Shown here one piece after another: positions 40,957 through 50,604 of a stretch of DNA of 64,000 bases (the stretch's first letter is position 1; every line of letters begins with the position of its first letter). A model generated the notes under the pieces. It worked only from the letters and a program-made list of their open reading frames with translations, ran no database searches and had not been told where the DNA came from. The stretch comes from Malikia granosa (GTDB taxonomy: Bacteria > Pseudomonadota > Gammaproteobacteria > Burkholderiales > Burkholderiaceae_C): positions 1 to 64,000 of the forward strand of contig NZ_PVLQ01000020.1 of assembly GCF_002980595.1 (NCBI RefSeq), in the 5' to 3' direction. Both the position numbers and the translations under genes were made by a program.

Positions 40957-43377
40957 ATGAACCCTTTGCCCCAGATCGCAGCCGCCTTGCGCGGCCTCTA
41001 CTCCCGCTTCGCGCCAGCCTGCCAGGGCTGGTGGGCGGCTGCTGTCCGCTTGGCGCGGCGGCTGGGCTGGCGTGGCGCCTTGCTGGCGCTGGCCGCGCTG
41101 CCAGCGCTGCTGCTGCTCTACGCCCTGCTGCTGATCCCGTTCACGCCGGCGATCAGCGACATCCGCAAGGCCGCGACCGAGCAGCCGGCGCAGATCATGA
41201 GCGCCGACGGCAGAAAGCTGACCGAGTTCAAGCGCTCGAACCGGGTCTGGGTCGAGCTCAAGGACGTCGCGCCGCATGTGATCGACGCGCTGATCGCGAC
41301 CGAGGACCACCGGTTTCGCGAGCATTTCGGGCTCGACTGGCGGCGCACGGCGTCGTCGGCGCTGCATACCCTGGGCGGCGACCGCCAGGGCGGCTCGACG
41401 CTGACGCAGCAGCTCGCGCGCAACCTGTATCCGGAGGAGATCGGCCGCGCGCCGACGCTGACGCGCAAGCTCAAGGAGGCGATCACGGCGCTCAAGATCG
41501 AGGCGGTGTACTCGAAGGACGAGATCCTGGAGACCTACCTCAACACCGTGCCCTTCCTCTACAACGCCTACGGCATCGAGATGGCGGCGCGGACCTATTT
41601 CGACCGCTCGGCCGACGGGCTCGACCTGCTGCAGGGCGCGACGCTGGTCGGCATGCTCAAGGGCAACAGCTACTACAACCCGGTGCTCAACCCCGAGCGG
41701 GCGCTGCAGCGGCGCAACACCGTGCTGGCGCAGATGGTCAAGCGCGGCAAGCTGAGCCCGGAGCGGTACGCCGCGCTCAAGCAAAGGCCGCTGCGGCTGG
41801 AGTTCGAGCGCCAGAGCGAGTCGCTCGGGCCGGCGCCGCATTTCGCGCAGCAGCTGCGGCGCTGGCTGATCGGCTGGGCCGACCGCCGGGGCTACAACCT
41901 GTACGCCGATGGGCTGGTGGTGCACACGACGCTGGACGCGCGGCTGCAGGCGGCGGCCAACCAGGCGGTGGCGCGCCAGGGCACGCGGCTGCAGTCGGTG
42001 GCGGACGCAGCCTGGCGCCGCGGCTGGAACGTGCAGGACCCGACGGTGCGCGAGATCCTGCGCGCCACGCCCGACTACCAGGCCGCGCGCGCGCAAGGGC
42101 TGGACGAGGCGCAGGCACTGAAGAAACTGCAGGCCGACTGGCCCCTGATGGAGCGGCTGCGCGAGCAGAAGACCCGGGTGCAAGCCGGCCTGCTGGCGCT
42201 CGACCCCAGGAACGGCCATGTGCTGGCCTGGGTCGGCAGCCGCGGCTACGAGCAGGACGCCTTCGACCATGTGCAGCAGGCCAGGCGCCAGCCCGGCTCG
42301 ACCTTCAAGCCCTTTGTCTATGGCGAGGCGCTGCGCTCCGGGCTCAGCCCGGACGACAGACGGCCGGACCGCGAGGTCGAGATCGACGTCGGCCACGGCG
42401 AGATCTGGCGCCCGCGCGACGGCGGCCCGCCGAGCGGGCGCGAGCTGAGCCTGCGCGAGGCCCTGGCCTACTCGAAGAACACCATCACGGCCGAGCTGAT
42501 GCAGGAGGTCGGCCCGGCCAAGGTGGCCAAGCTCGCGCGCGCGATGGGGGTGCGCCAGAGCAAGCTGGAAGCCGTGCCTTCGCTCGCGCTCGGGACCAGC
42601 CCGGTCACCTTGAAGGAGATGGTGAGCGCCTACGGCACCATCGCCAATGGCGGCGACTATGTCGAGCCGGTCATGATCACCCGGATCGAGGACCGCGACG
42701 GCAAGCTGCTGGAGGCATTCGAGCCGGCTACCCCGGAGGCCGTGCTGAAACCACGCACCGCCTGGGAGCTGTACGACCTGATGCGCGGCGTGGTCGACCG
42801 CGGCACCGGACGCGCGATCCGCAGCCAGTACGGCATCCGCGCCGATGTGGCGGGCAAGACCGGCACCACCCAGGACTATGCCGACGGCTGGTTCATCCTG
42901 ATGCACCCGCAGCTGGTCGCGGGGGCCTGGGTCGGCTTCAACGACAGCCGCATCACGCTGCGCAGCGAGCACTGGGGCCAGGGCGCGCACAGCGCGCTGC
43001 CCATGGTCGGCGAGCTGACCTCGCGGGCGCTGCGCGCGCGCATCGCCGACCCGCGCGCGCGCTTCGAGGAGCCCGACAGCGGCAACTGGCTGGGCCGGCT
43101 CTGGCGCGGCGCGACCGACTGGCTGCAAGGCCAGTGGGGCGGGATCTGGAAGGAGCTGGGCGCGCTGTGGGACGAGTGGCTGGGAGGGGGTCGCAAGCCG
43201 GCCCGGACGCCGTCGAGCGAAGTGCCGGTGCGCGACGCCCTGCCCGAGCCGGTGCCGGAGCTGCCGCCGGCCGAGGAAGTCATCCTGCCGCCGGAGTCGG
43301 CCCAGCCGGACCCGCTGCAAGAGAAGATCGACCAGATCCTGTCGAACGAACCGGCAGCGGCGCCAGCCTCGCCTTGA
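40957..43377 (+). CDS. Class A penicillin-binding protein (bifunctional transglycosylase/transpeptidase, PBP1A-like)
   Basis: 806 residues from the ATG at 40957; a TTG six codons upstream is less likely. One membrane anchor lies at about residues 42-65. The GT51 domain has IATEDHRFREHFGLD (Glu about 115), GGSTLTQQLARNLYP and RKLKEAITALKIE. The transpeptidase domain has STFKPF (about 447), YSKNTI (about 505) and GKTGTTQ (about 632). The tail is rich in Pro and Glu. It polymerises and cross-links peptidoglycan. It could be PBP1A or a PBP1C-related form; the absence of a PBP1C C-terminal domain favours the first. Confidence 0.9.
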   Translation: MNPLPQIAAALRGLYSRFAPACQGWWAAAVRLARRLGWRGALLALAALPALLLLYALLLIPFTPAISDIRKAATEQPAQIMSADGRKLTEFKRSNRVWVELKDVAPHVIDALIATEDHRFREHFGLDWRRTASSALHTLGGDRQGGSTLTQQLARNLYPEEIGRAPTLTRKLKEAITALKIEAVYSKDEILETYLNTVPFLYNAYGIEMAARTYFDRSADGLDLLQGATLVGMLKGNSYYNPVLNPERALQRRNTVLAQMVKRGKLSPERYAALKQRPLRLEFERQSESLGPAPHFAQQLRRWLIGWADRRGYNLYADGLVVHTTLDARLQAAANQAVARQGTRLQSVADAAWRRGWNVQDPTVREILRATPDYQAARAQGLDEAQALKKLQADWPLMERLREQKTRVQAGLLALDPRNGHVLAWVGSRGYEQDAFDHVQQARRQPGSTFKPFVYGEALRSGLSPDDRRPDREVEIDVGHGEIWRPRDGGPPSGRELSLREALAYSKNTITAELMQEVGPAKVAKLARAMGVRQSKLEAVPSLALGTSPVTLKEMVSAYGTIANGGDYVEPVMITRIEDRDGKLLEAFEPATPEAVLKPRTAWELYDLMRGVVDRGTGRAIRSQYGIRADVAGKTGTTQDYADGWFILMHPQLVAGAWVGFNDSRITLRSEHWGQGAHSALPMVGELTSRALRARIADPRARFEEPDSGNWLGRLWRGATDWLQGQWGGIWKELGALWDEWLGGGRKPARTPSSEVPVRDALPEPVPELPPAEEVILPPESAQPDPLQEKIDQILSNEPAAAPASP

Positions 43378-43380
43378 GGT

Positions 43381-44085
43381 TCAGCCGCGCGGCGGCATGT
43401 TCAGGCCGCGCTGGACCGCCGGGCGCTGCAGCCAGGCCGACAGCACGCGCTGGACCTGGGCAAAGCGCGGGTAGTCGACCAGCTCGCCGGCACCGTAATG
43501 CTCGACCAGGTTGCGCACCCAGGGCAGGATCGCGATGTCGGCAATCGTGTACTGGTCGCCCATGATCCAGTCGCGGCCCTGGAGCCGCTGGTCGAGCACG
43601 CCGAGCAGGCGCGCCGATTCGGCGACATAGCGGTCGCGCGGGCGCTTGTCCTCGAAATCCTTGCCACCGTACAGGTGAAAGAAGCCGACCTGGCCGAACA
43701 TCGGGCCGATGCCGCCCATCTGGAACATCAGCCATTGCAGGGTCTCGAAGCGAGCAGCCGGGTCCTGCGGCAGGAAGCGGCCGCTCTTCTCGGCCAGGTA
43801 GATCAGGATCGCGCCCGACTCCCACAGCGCCAGCGGCTGGCCGCCGGGACCGCTCGGGTCCAGGATGGCCGGAATCTTGTTGTTCGGGTTCAGCGACAGG
43901 AACTCGGGCGAGAACTGGTCGCGGGTCTCGAAGCTGACCCGATGGGCCTCGTAGGGCAGGCCGAGCTCCTCGAGCAGGATCGAGACCTTGACGCCGTTGG
44001 GCGTGGGCAGCGAGTAGAGCTGGAGCCAGTCGGGATGGCGAGCCGGCCATTTGCGGGTGATGGGGAAGGCGCTGAGGTCGTTCAT
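43381..44085 (-). CDS. Glutathione S-transferase family protein (YfcG/YghU-like)
   Basis: 234 residues from the ATG at 44085; the longer frame uses GTG at 44100. The thioredoxin fold has LYSLPTPNGVKVSILLEELGLPYEAHRVSF near residue 22. The glutathione site is NPNNKIPAILDPSG and LWESGAILIYLAEKSG. The helical domain has WLMFQMGGIGPMFGQVGFFH and IADIAILPWV. The TPNG motif with Asn near the catalytic position is typical of the Nu class, disulfide reductases of the YfcG type. It converges on the PBP1A gene with only three bases between stop codons. Confidence 0.92.
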   Translation of the reverse strand: MNDLSAFPITRKWPARHPDWLQLYSLPTPNGVKVSILLEELGLPYEAHRVSFETRDQFSPEFLSLNPNNKIPAILDPSGPGGQPLALWESGAILIYLAEKSGRFLPQDPAARFETLQWLMFQMGGIGPMFGQVGFFHLYGGKDFEDKRPRDRYVAESARLLGVLDQRLQGRDWIMGDQYTIADIAILPWVRNLVEHYGAGELVDYPRFAQVQRVLSAWLQRPAVQRGLNMPPRG

Positions 44086-44160
44086 GAGCACATCGTACAC
44101 AGCTGGCCGCCTTGCTACAGCGGCCGGGCTCCAAGACCATGACTCAGGCGCGAAAACCCG

Positions 44161-44352
44161 TCAGCGCTGGATCTTGGGTCCTGCCGGCGGCGACCAGCCA
44201 TGGCGCGGCCGCAGCTCGTCGTCGAATTTCTCGTGCGCGATCTGCGAATGCTCGATCTGCGCCCGCTGGTGCGGCTTGAAGCGGCCGCGCAGGTCGTAGT
44301 TTTCCGGGTTCTCGTCGGAAACATCGTCGATGTCGTCTGACCAGTCTTGCAT
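44161..44352 (-). CDS. Small acidic protein of unknown function
   Basis: 63 residues, MQDWSDDIDDVSDENPENYD at the start and GWSPPAGPKIQR at the end. The first half is very acidic, and the middle carries RFKPHQRAQIEHSQIAHEKFDD. I do not recognise a domain. It lies between the glutathione transferase gene and the AttH-like gene on the same strand and has core-like codon use. Third-position GC is high in this frame and poor in the overlapping alternatives, which supports it being real. Confidence 0.55.
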   Translation of the reverse strand: MQDWSDDIDDVSDENPENYDLRGRFKPHQRAQIEHSQIAHEKFDDELRPRHGWSPPAGPKIQR

Positions 44353-44438
44353 ACGGCCTCCCTGGACGCCGGGTCCTGTCCGCAGCGGACATGACCGAGC
44401 CCGGCTGGGGCAATGGTAGTGCCTGCCAGGCGATCGCG

Positions 44439-45734
44439 CTAGAGCGCCAGCCGCTCGCCGTAGCCGGTCAGTTCGAGATAGCCCAGGCCCAGGCGCGGCC
44501 CGCCGTCGGCGGGCTTGAGCTCGCTCAGGCCCTCCCAGTAGACGGCGCCGGTGCTGCGGCGGCTGTCGAGTTCCTGCGCGTCGAGCAGCGCCGCGACCGC
44601 GAAGCGGCCGGCCGGGGTCGCGATCCGCCATTCGACCGGATAGCGGGTGCCGGTGCTCGGGCTGGTCCAGTGGCGGCCGGGCTCGAACCGCACCTCGCCG
44701 GGCTGGAAGATGCGCGTGACCTGGCGGCCAGTCGGCCCGGGTGCTGGACGGTAGGAGCCGCCGGCCCAGAGCGCTGAGCCGTCAGCGCGGCGCAGCTGGA
44801 AGGCGGTCAGGCTGGCACCATCATCGAGGTTCATGCCTATCCAGTCCCAGCCGACGGCATCGGGGTGCAGCAGCGCCTCGCTCCACTCGTGGTCGAGCCA
44901 GGCCAGGCCCCCGACCGGCAGGCTGCGCCCGGCGCGCTGCAGCTGTCCGCTCACGCGCAGCTGCGGCTGGCTGTAGTAGTGACTGGCCTGCTCAGGACTC
45001 GGGCCCTTGCGCGACCAGCCGCGGTCGCCCTGCAGCAGCAGCGGCTGGGTCGGCGCGGCGTCGAGCGCCAGCGCGAAATCGCGCGCGCGGACCTGGGTCC
45101 GGTAGGCGCCAGCACCAAGGCCGACACCGGGCTGGCGCTGCAAGCTCCAGCCACGCAGCCGCACGTCGGTGTCGCTGGCAGCCGCATGGGGTGGCATGAC
45201 CAGATTGGCCGGGATTCCCGCATCACCCGGCAGGGCCGGATTCGCCTGCGGCCCGGCGGGCCATTGCGTGGGCTCGCCGTTCCAGCGCACCAGGGCCTGG
45301 TCGTGCCAGTGCGCCTGCGCGGCGACATCGGTCAGCGCGGCATGGGCGAACAGCAGCTGGCGCGCCGCCAGCCGGCTGCGCAGACCCTGCGCCGGATCGA
45401 CCCGGGAGCGGAAGAAGGTGACCTGGAAGCCATACAAGCGCTGCGCCTCGTCGCGCAGCCAGCCGGTCAGGTACCACCATTCGGTGCGCGTGCCGTTGTG
45501 GCTGCCGTGGTCGGCCGGAAAGACCAGCGGCCGGGGCTTGAGCAGCCGGCCGGCATCGGCCTCTGCAGCCTGAGCGGCCTGAGCGGCCCGAACTGCCGGA
45601 GCGGCTTGGGCGGCTTGGGCAGCCCGGGAGGACTGCGCCGCCAGCGCGGGCAGCGCGGGCAAGGCCCCGGTGCCGGACAGGGCCAGGCCCTGCAGCAGCA
45701 GGCGGCGACGCAGGCGATCGAAGGGAGGGTTCAT
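44439..45734 (-). CDS. AttH/CrtC-like secreted protein of an ABC transporter module
   Basis: 431 residues. The leader RRRLLLQGLALSGTGALPALPALA looks like a Tat or general signal. A low-complexity AQA stretch follows at about residues 38-57. The mature part has TEWWYLTGWLRDEAQRLYGFQVTFFRSR near 83, LFAHAALTDV near 128, GLAWLDHEWSEALL near 272 and GWDWIGMNLDDGASLTAFQLR near 295. These are hallmarks of the carotenoid 1,2-hydratase/AttH lipocalin-like fold. In this context the substrate is probably a lipid-like molecule, not a carotenoid. It is six bases after the permease gene and clearly belongs to the same operon. Confidence 0.88.
   Translation of the reverse strand: MNPPFDRLRRRLLLQGLALSGTGALPALPALAAQSSRAAQAAQAAPAVRAAQAAQAAEADAGRLLKPRPLVFPADHGSHNGTRTEWWYLTGWLRDEAQRLYGFQVTFFRSRVDPAQGLRSRLAARQLLFAHAALTDVAAQAHWHDQALVRWNGEPTQWPAGPQANPALPGDAGIPANLVMPPHAAASDTDVRLRGWSLQRQPGVGLGAGAYRTQVRARDFALALDAAPTQPLLLQGDRGWSRKGPSPEQASHYYSQPQLRVSGQLQRAGRSLPVGGLAWLDHEWSEALLHPDAVGWDWIGMNLDDGASLTAFQLRRADGSALWAGGSYRPAPGPTGRQVTRIFQPGEVRFEPGRHWTSPSTGTRYPVEWRIATPAGRFAVAALLDAQELDSRRSTGAVYWEGLSELKPADGGPRLGLGYLELTGYGERLAL
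45568..45630. repeat. 9-bp tandem repeat inside the AttH-like gene
   Basis: Seven imperfect units of GCCTGAGCG type. In the coding strand they give Ala-Gln-Ala repeats just after the signal peptide. Copy changes would stay in frame. Confidence 0.75.
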
Positions 45735-45740
45735 GGTGGT

Positions 45741-48566
45741 TCAGCTGTCCTGCTTGACGGCCAGCACCGCCTGCTGACTGGCGGCGAGCCGGCCGCTGAG
45801 CCAGGCGGTCAGGGTGCCGGCGGCGACGACCGAGAGCGCGAGCACCAGCAGCCGGGCCCAGGGCAGGTGCAGCTCCATGGTCCAGTGGAAGCTCTGCGGA
45901 TTGACCACATGCACCAGCACCACGCTGACGGCCAGCCCGAGCAGCAGGCCGGCCGCCGCGCCGAGCAGGGTCCAGAGCGCGCCCTCGGCCGCGACCAGGC
46001 CCAGCAACTGGCGCCTGGACAGGCCGATATGCTGCAGCAGGCCGAACTCGCGCCGGCGCGCCAGCACCTGGGCGCTGAAGCTGGCCGAGACCCCCATCAG
46101 GCCCATGCCGATGGCGACCGCCTGCAGCCAGTAGGTGACGGCGAAGCTGCGGTCGAAGATGCCGAGCGAGATGGCGCGGATGTCCTGCGCCGAACTCAGC
46201 TCGTAGAGGCCGCCGCTGGCCCGCTCGAGGCGCTGGCGCAGGTTGGCCGGCGCATCGGGCTCGAGATGGATCGCGAGGTCGTTGACCGAATGGTCATCGG
46301 TGAGGCGCGCATAATCCTGCGCGTCGATCACCAGGCTGCCCTGCTGGCGCGCATAGTCGCGCCAGATGCCGCTGACGACAAAGCGGATACCGGTCGGCCC
46401 GAGGCCCGGCAATTCGAGCTCGCGCCCGAGGCGGGCGCCGTGCAACTCGGCCATCGCCTCGCTCGCGAAGACCGCGATGCGCGGCGCCTCGGTGGCAGCA
46501 GCGGCCGAACTGTCGCTGGCTGCGGCAGCCAGATCGGACGCTGTCGCCTGGGCCGGCCAGGGCAGCGTCTGGCCGACCAGCGGCAGCGGCACGGCAGCAC
46601 CAGACGAGATGCCAGACGACATTCCAGCCGAGATGCCGGCCGAGATGCCGGCCGATGCACTGGCCGAATCCTGGGCTGGATCCTTGACTGGATGGCCTGC
46701 GGCACGCAGCGGGCGCGCGATCAGCGTGATCGGCGGGCGGCGCGGGTCCAGCGTCAGCGTGCGCAGGCGCAGGCCCTCGACCCGTTTCACGCCGGGCATG
46801 GCAGCGACATTGGCGACGAACTCGGGCGTGAGCCGCGCGGTCTCGGCACCGCCGGCGGCCGGGGCCGCGCGCAGGTAAAGCTCGGCCGGCAGCACGCCGT
46901 CGAGCCAGCGCATGACCGACTCGCGGAAGCTGCCGACCATCACGGTCAGCGCGACCGACAGGGCCAGGCTGGCGACAACCGCGCTGGTCGCGATCGAGGC
47001 GCTGTGCGGAAAACGCCGCGCTCGCTCGAGCGCAAGCAGCGCCAGCGGCCGGTTCTGGACCCAGGGCGCGAGCCGGCCCAGGCCCAGCCGGACCAGCACC
47101 GGCAAGCTCAGGATGCCGCCCAGCAGGCCGCAGGCCACCGCGACATAGGCCGCCAGTGGCAGGCCATCGATAGGCGGCAGCCAGCACAGGCCGAAGGCCA
47201 GCAGCAGCAGGGCCGGGCCGGACCAGGCCGCGAGCCCGGCTGGACCATCGGGCTGCATGGCCCAGCCCTTGAGCGCCTGTGCCGGTGCCAGGCCGCGCAC
47301 CGCGAGCGCCGGCCACCAGCCGCCGAGCCAGGCGGCGCCGATGCCGAGCAGGCAGTAGCCGGCGGCAGCCAGCGGATCCCAGTCCAGGCTGGGCGCGATG
47401 GCATCGAAATAGCCGCCGCCCAGGTCACCGCCGAGCAGCCGCAGTGCGGCCCAGGCCAGCGCCGTGCCCAGCGCCACCCCGAGCAGGCTGCCAACGGCCC
47501 CCAGCAGCACCGATTCGGCCCAGACCAGGTATTGGCGCTGGCGCGCATCGAGCCCGAGCACGCCGAGCAGCGCGAAGGCCGGCAGGCGCTGGGTCACGCT
47601 CAGGCTCAATACCGAGAACACCAGGAAGGCGCCAGTGAACAGCGCGACCAGGGCCAGCACCGTCAGGTTGACCCGGTAGGCGCGCGAGAGCTGGCCGAGC
47701 CGGGCCCCGCCGTCGCCGGGCTTGTGCAGCAGCAGCTCGCCGCCATCGAGCGACTGGGTCCCAGCCGAGGCCTTGCTGGCCTGGGCAGCCTGGCGCAGCG
47801 CGGCCAGCAGCAGCTCGGGCTTGGCGCCGGGCTCGAGGCGCAGGTCGATGCGGCTGATGAAGCCGGCGTTGCCGCTAAGGTCCTGCAAGGCCGCCACGTC
47901 CATCGCGAGCAGCGCCGCCCCGCCCTGCGCGACCCGGCCCGCCAGGCGCAGCCGCTGGCGCTGCAGGCCGACCTGGACCAGGATCGCATTGGCCTCGGGA
48001 TTGGCCTGGTCCGGAGCCTGCCGGGCCGGGTCGGACGCCGCAGCGGGGTCTTCCGCGGCGCGGCTGGCGCCATCACTGCGGGCCGCATCATGGATGACGC
48101 GCCAGGCCGCCGGATTGGCAAACACGGTATCGGCAGCGAAAATGGCCAGCCGGTCGACGCCGGCGTCGGGCTGCAGCGCCAGCGCCGGCTGGATCGCCGG
48201 CATGCTGAGTCCGTCCAGCCCCCACAGGCGCACGGACTGGCGCTGGCCCAGGGCATCGAGCAGCTGGGTCTGCAGCTCGAGCACCGGGCTGGCTTCGCGC
48301 ACGCCGGGCTGGGCGCGCGCGAGATCGAGCCAGCGCTCGTCGAGCCGTCCCGCCAGGCCACGCAGCTGGGCGTCGGGCTCGCCGCTGGCGCTCTGGGCCG
48401 CGGCCGAGAACTCGGACAGCGCCGAGGCGTTGATCAATTGCACCGACAGCGCCAGCCCGACCCCGAGCATGACCGCCAGCACCGCCATCGCATGGCGCCA
48501 GGGGTGCAGGCGCAGCTCCTGCCAGGAAAAGGTCTTGAGCAGGGTCCAATAGGTGGACAAGCGCAT
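45741..48566 (-). CDS. ABC transporter permease, FtsX/LolE-like (MacB topology)
   Basis: 941 residues. An N-terminal membrane segment (about 26-48, AVLAVMLGVGLALSVQLI) precedes a large periplasmic domain. A first FtsX block lies near 300-480 (NLTVLALVALFTGAFLVFSVLSLSVTQR), a second periplasmic domain near 540-780, and a second FtsX block at 790-935 (ATYWLQAVAIGMGLMGVSASFSAQVLARRREFGLLQHIGLSRRQLLGLV). That is the double-FtsX design of predicted lipid or lipoprotein exporters. It lies four bases after the ATPase gene and six before the AttH-like gene. The second periplasmic domain contains a four-residue repeat encoded by 12-bp units. Confidence 0.9.
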   Translation of the reverse strand: MRLSTYWTLLKTFSWQELRLHPWRHAMAVLAVMLGVGLALSVQLINASALSEFSAAAQSASGEPDAQLRGLAGRLDERWLDLARAQPGVREASPVLELQTQLLDALGQRQSVRLWGLDGLSMPAIQPALALQPDAGVDRLAIFAADTVFANPAAWRVIHDAARSDGASRAAEDPAAASDPARQAPDQANPEANAILVQVGLQRQRLRLAGRVAQGGAALLAMDVAALQDLSGNAGFISRIDLRLEPGAKPELLLAALRQAAQASKASAGTQSLDGGELLLHKPGDGGARLGQLSRAYRVNLTVLALVALFTGAFLVFSVLSLSVTQRLPAFALLGVLGLDARQRQYLVWAESVLLGAVGSLLGVALGTALAWAALRLLGGDLGGGYFDAIAPSLDWDPLAAAGYCLLGIGAAWLGGWWPALAVRGLAPAQALKGWAMQPDGPAGLAAWSGPALLLLAFGLCWLPPIDGLPLAAYVAVACGLLGGILSLPVLVRLGLGRLAPWVQNRPLALLALERARRFPHSASIATSAVVASLALSVALTVMVGSFRESVMRWLDGVLPAELYLRAAPAAGGAETARLTPEFVANVAAMPGVKRVEGLRLRTLTLDPRRPPITLIARPLRAAGHPVKDPAQDSASASAGISAGISAGMSSGISSGAAVPLPLVGQTLPWPAQATASDLAAAASDSSAAAATEAPRIAVFASEAMAELHGARLGRELELPGLGPTGIRFVVSGIWRDYARQQGSLVIDAQDYARLTDDHSVNDLAIHLEPDAPANLRQRLERASGGLYELSSAQDIRAISLGIFDRSFAVTYWLQAVAIGMGLMGVSASFSAQVLARRREFGLLQHIGLSRRQLLGLVAAEGALWTLLGAAAGLLLGLAVSVVLVHVVNPQSFHWTMELHLPWARLLVLALSVVAAGTLTAWLSGRLAASQQAVLAVKQDS
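46610..46681. repeat. 12-bp tandem repeat inside the permease gene
   Basis: Six imperfect 12-base units (CCGGCCGAGATG and variants). The coding strand reads (Gly-Ile-Ser-Ala)-like repeats, in frame, within the second periplasmic region of the permease. Confidence 0.75.
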
Positions 48567-48570
48567 CCCT

Positions 48571-49293
<723 letters not shown>

Positions 49294-49384
49294 GGGGCCA
49301 GTGTAGCCACGGCGCCCGGCCCCGGAGCCATGCGGGCTTTGCGCCAGCGGCGGCCTGGAGCCAGGGGCTGGATTCGGCCGTCGA

Positions 49385-49798
49385 TCAGCCGTCGATGCGG
49401 CCCCGGCCCGCCTTGACCTCGGCGCGCCTGGCCTTGCCCTGCAGCCGGCGCTGCTGCGAGCCGTAGGTCGGCCGCGTCGGCCGGCGGGTCTTGGGCGCCT
49501 CGGCCACCGAGTTGACCAGTTCCTGTAGGCGGCGCAGGGCATCCTCGCGGTTGGCCTCCTGGGTGCGGAAGGACTGGGCCTTGATGACCAGCACGCCCGC
49601 GTCGCTGATGCGCCGGTCGGACAAGGCCAGCAGGCGGGCCCGCACCGCCTCGGGCAGGGAGGACGCCGCGATGTCGAAACGCAGCTGGATCGCGCTCGAG
49701 ACCTTGTTGACGTTCTGTCCGCCCGGACCCTGGGCCCGGATGGCATGGAATTCGAGCTCGGACGGATCAACGCTCAAGGCAGGATGGGCCGGGTTCAT
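49385..49798 (-). CDS. arfB: Alternative ribosome-rescue peptidyl-tRNA hydrolase ArfB
   Basis: 137 residues, the usual length. The catalytic GGQ lies at residues 26-28 in RAQGPGGQNVNKVSSAIQLRF. The C-terminal tail is basic (RRPTRPTYGSQQRRLQGKARRAEVK) as needed to enter the mRNA channel of stalled ribosomes. The ATG at 49798 (MNPAHPALSVDPSELEF) was preferred to one 18 codons upstream, which adds a Pro/Ala stretch not seen in the family. It is divergent from the phasin gene. Confidence 0.94.
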   Translation of the reverse strand: MNPAHPALSVDPSELEFHAIRAQGPGGQNVNKVSSAIQLRFDIAASSLPEAVRARLLALSDRRISDAGVLVIKAQSFRTQEANREDALRRLQELVNSVAEAPKTRRPTRPTYGSQQRRLQGKARRAEVKAGRGRIDG

Positions 49799-49921
49799 TG
49801 GGGGGGTTGCCGCCAGGCAGGCGCTGGGTGCGGGGAAATCGCCGCTGGGCAAGCTGTCATCAAGGTCTCACAATCAAGGGATACAAGCAGTTGTCATTCA
49901 TCAACCCAGGAGCAAGACCGC

Positions 49922-50305
49922 ATGTTGACCACCGAACAAATCATTGCCGCCCAGCAGGCCCAGCTCAAGGCGCTGCACGAGCTGTCGACCCATTATCTGT
50001 CGAGCGTCAAGCAATTGACGGCACTGAACCTCCGGCTGTCCCAGGACACGCTGAATGACCAGACCCAGCAGGCCCAGGCCAGCCTGAACGCCAAGGACGG
50101 CCAGGAGCTGCTGCAGCTGCACGGCAACAGCCTGCAGCCCCATGTCGACCGGATCGCCACCTACACCCGCCACCTGATGGACATCGTCAGTCACTGGGGC
50201 GCGGGCGTTGCGCAGGTGTTCCAGGCCCAGCAGGAGCAGGTGCGCGAGTCGCTGGCGCTGCCTGGCGACAAGGCGGAAAGCAAGGCCGGCAAGGGCAGCA
50301 AGTAA
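49922..50305 (+). CDS. Phasin family protein
   Basis: 127 residues, mostly amphipathic helix: QIIAAQQAQLKALHELSTHYLSSVKQLTALNLRLSQD, then HVDRIATYTRHLMDIVSHWGAGVAQVFQAQQEQVRESL. The C-terminus is Lys/Gly/Ala-rich, as in many phasins that coat polyhydroxyalkanoate granules. An AGGAG ribosome site lies ten bases before the ATG. It is monocistronic, ending in a terminator shared with tRNA-His. Phasins are short and variable, so the call rests on general character. Confidence 0.75.
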   Translation: MLTTEQIIAAQQAQLKALHELSTHYLSSVKQLTALNLRLSQDTLNDQTQQAQASLNAKDGQELLQLHGNSLQPHVDRIATYTRHLMDIVSHWGAGVAQVFQAQQEQVRESLALPGDKAESKAGKGSK

Positions 50306-50346
50306 GCGCGCCGCCGGCGTGACATGGCGCGCCGGCCAGGACGCAA

Positions 50347-50371
50347 AAAAGCCCGGCTGGACCGGGCTTTT
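50347..50371. terminator. Bidirectional terminator between the phasin gene and tRNA-His
   Basis: AAAAGCCCGG, five-base loop, CCGGGCTTTT: a 10-bp perfect stem. It serves the phasin gene on the plus strand and the first tRNA-His on the minus strand. Confidence 0.88.
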
Positions 50372-50400
50372 GGCTGCGCTCTGCAAGCGCCTTGTAGGGA

Positions 50401-50476
50401 TGGGGTGGCTGATGGGACTCGAACCCACGACAACAGGAATCACAATCCTGGACTCTACCAACTGAGCTACAGCCAC
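50401..50476 (-). tRNA. tRNA-His (anticodon GTG), copy 1
   Basis: The minus strand begins GTGGCTGTAGCTCAGTTGG. The anticodon loop ATTGTGATT gives GTG, the T-loop is TTCGAGTC, the acceptor stem GTGGCTG pairs with CAGCCAC, and CCA is encoded; 76 bases. It is identical to the second copy 128 bases upstream on the same strand. Confidence 0.96.
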
Positions 50477-50499
50477 CACGGCTGACAATCTATCGATGA

Positions 50500-50525
50500 A
50501 AAAAGCCCGAAGGACCGGGCTTTTT
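50500..50525. terminator. Terminator of the second tRNA-His
   Basis: AAAAAGCCCG, six-base loop, CGGGCTTTTT. It lies between the two tRNA-His copies and ends the transcript of the upstream copy on the minus strand; very similar to the terminator at 50347-50371. Confidence 0.85.
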
Positions 50526-50604
50526 CGTTTCGCTTCACAAAGCGCCCCAGTAGTATCTTGCGACTGACTTGCTGGGAATCGCGTTTGCGAATGCCGGGAA
50601 TTCT

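Noticed and set aside
41031-43565. An 844-codon plus-strand frame within the penicillin-binding protein gene
   Set aside because: It is a shifted frame of the PBP gene with biased Arg/Ala/Gly composition; the PBP frame has all catalytic motifs.
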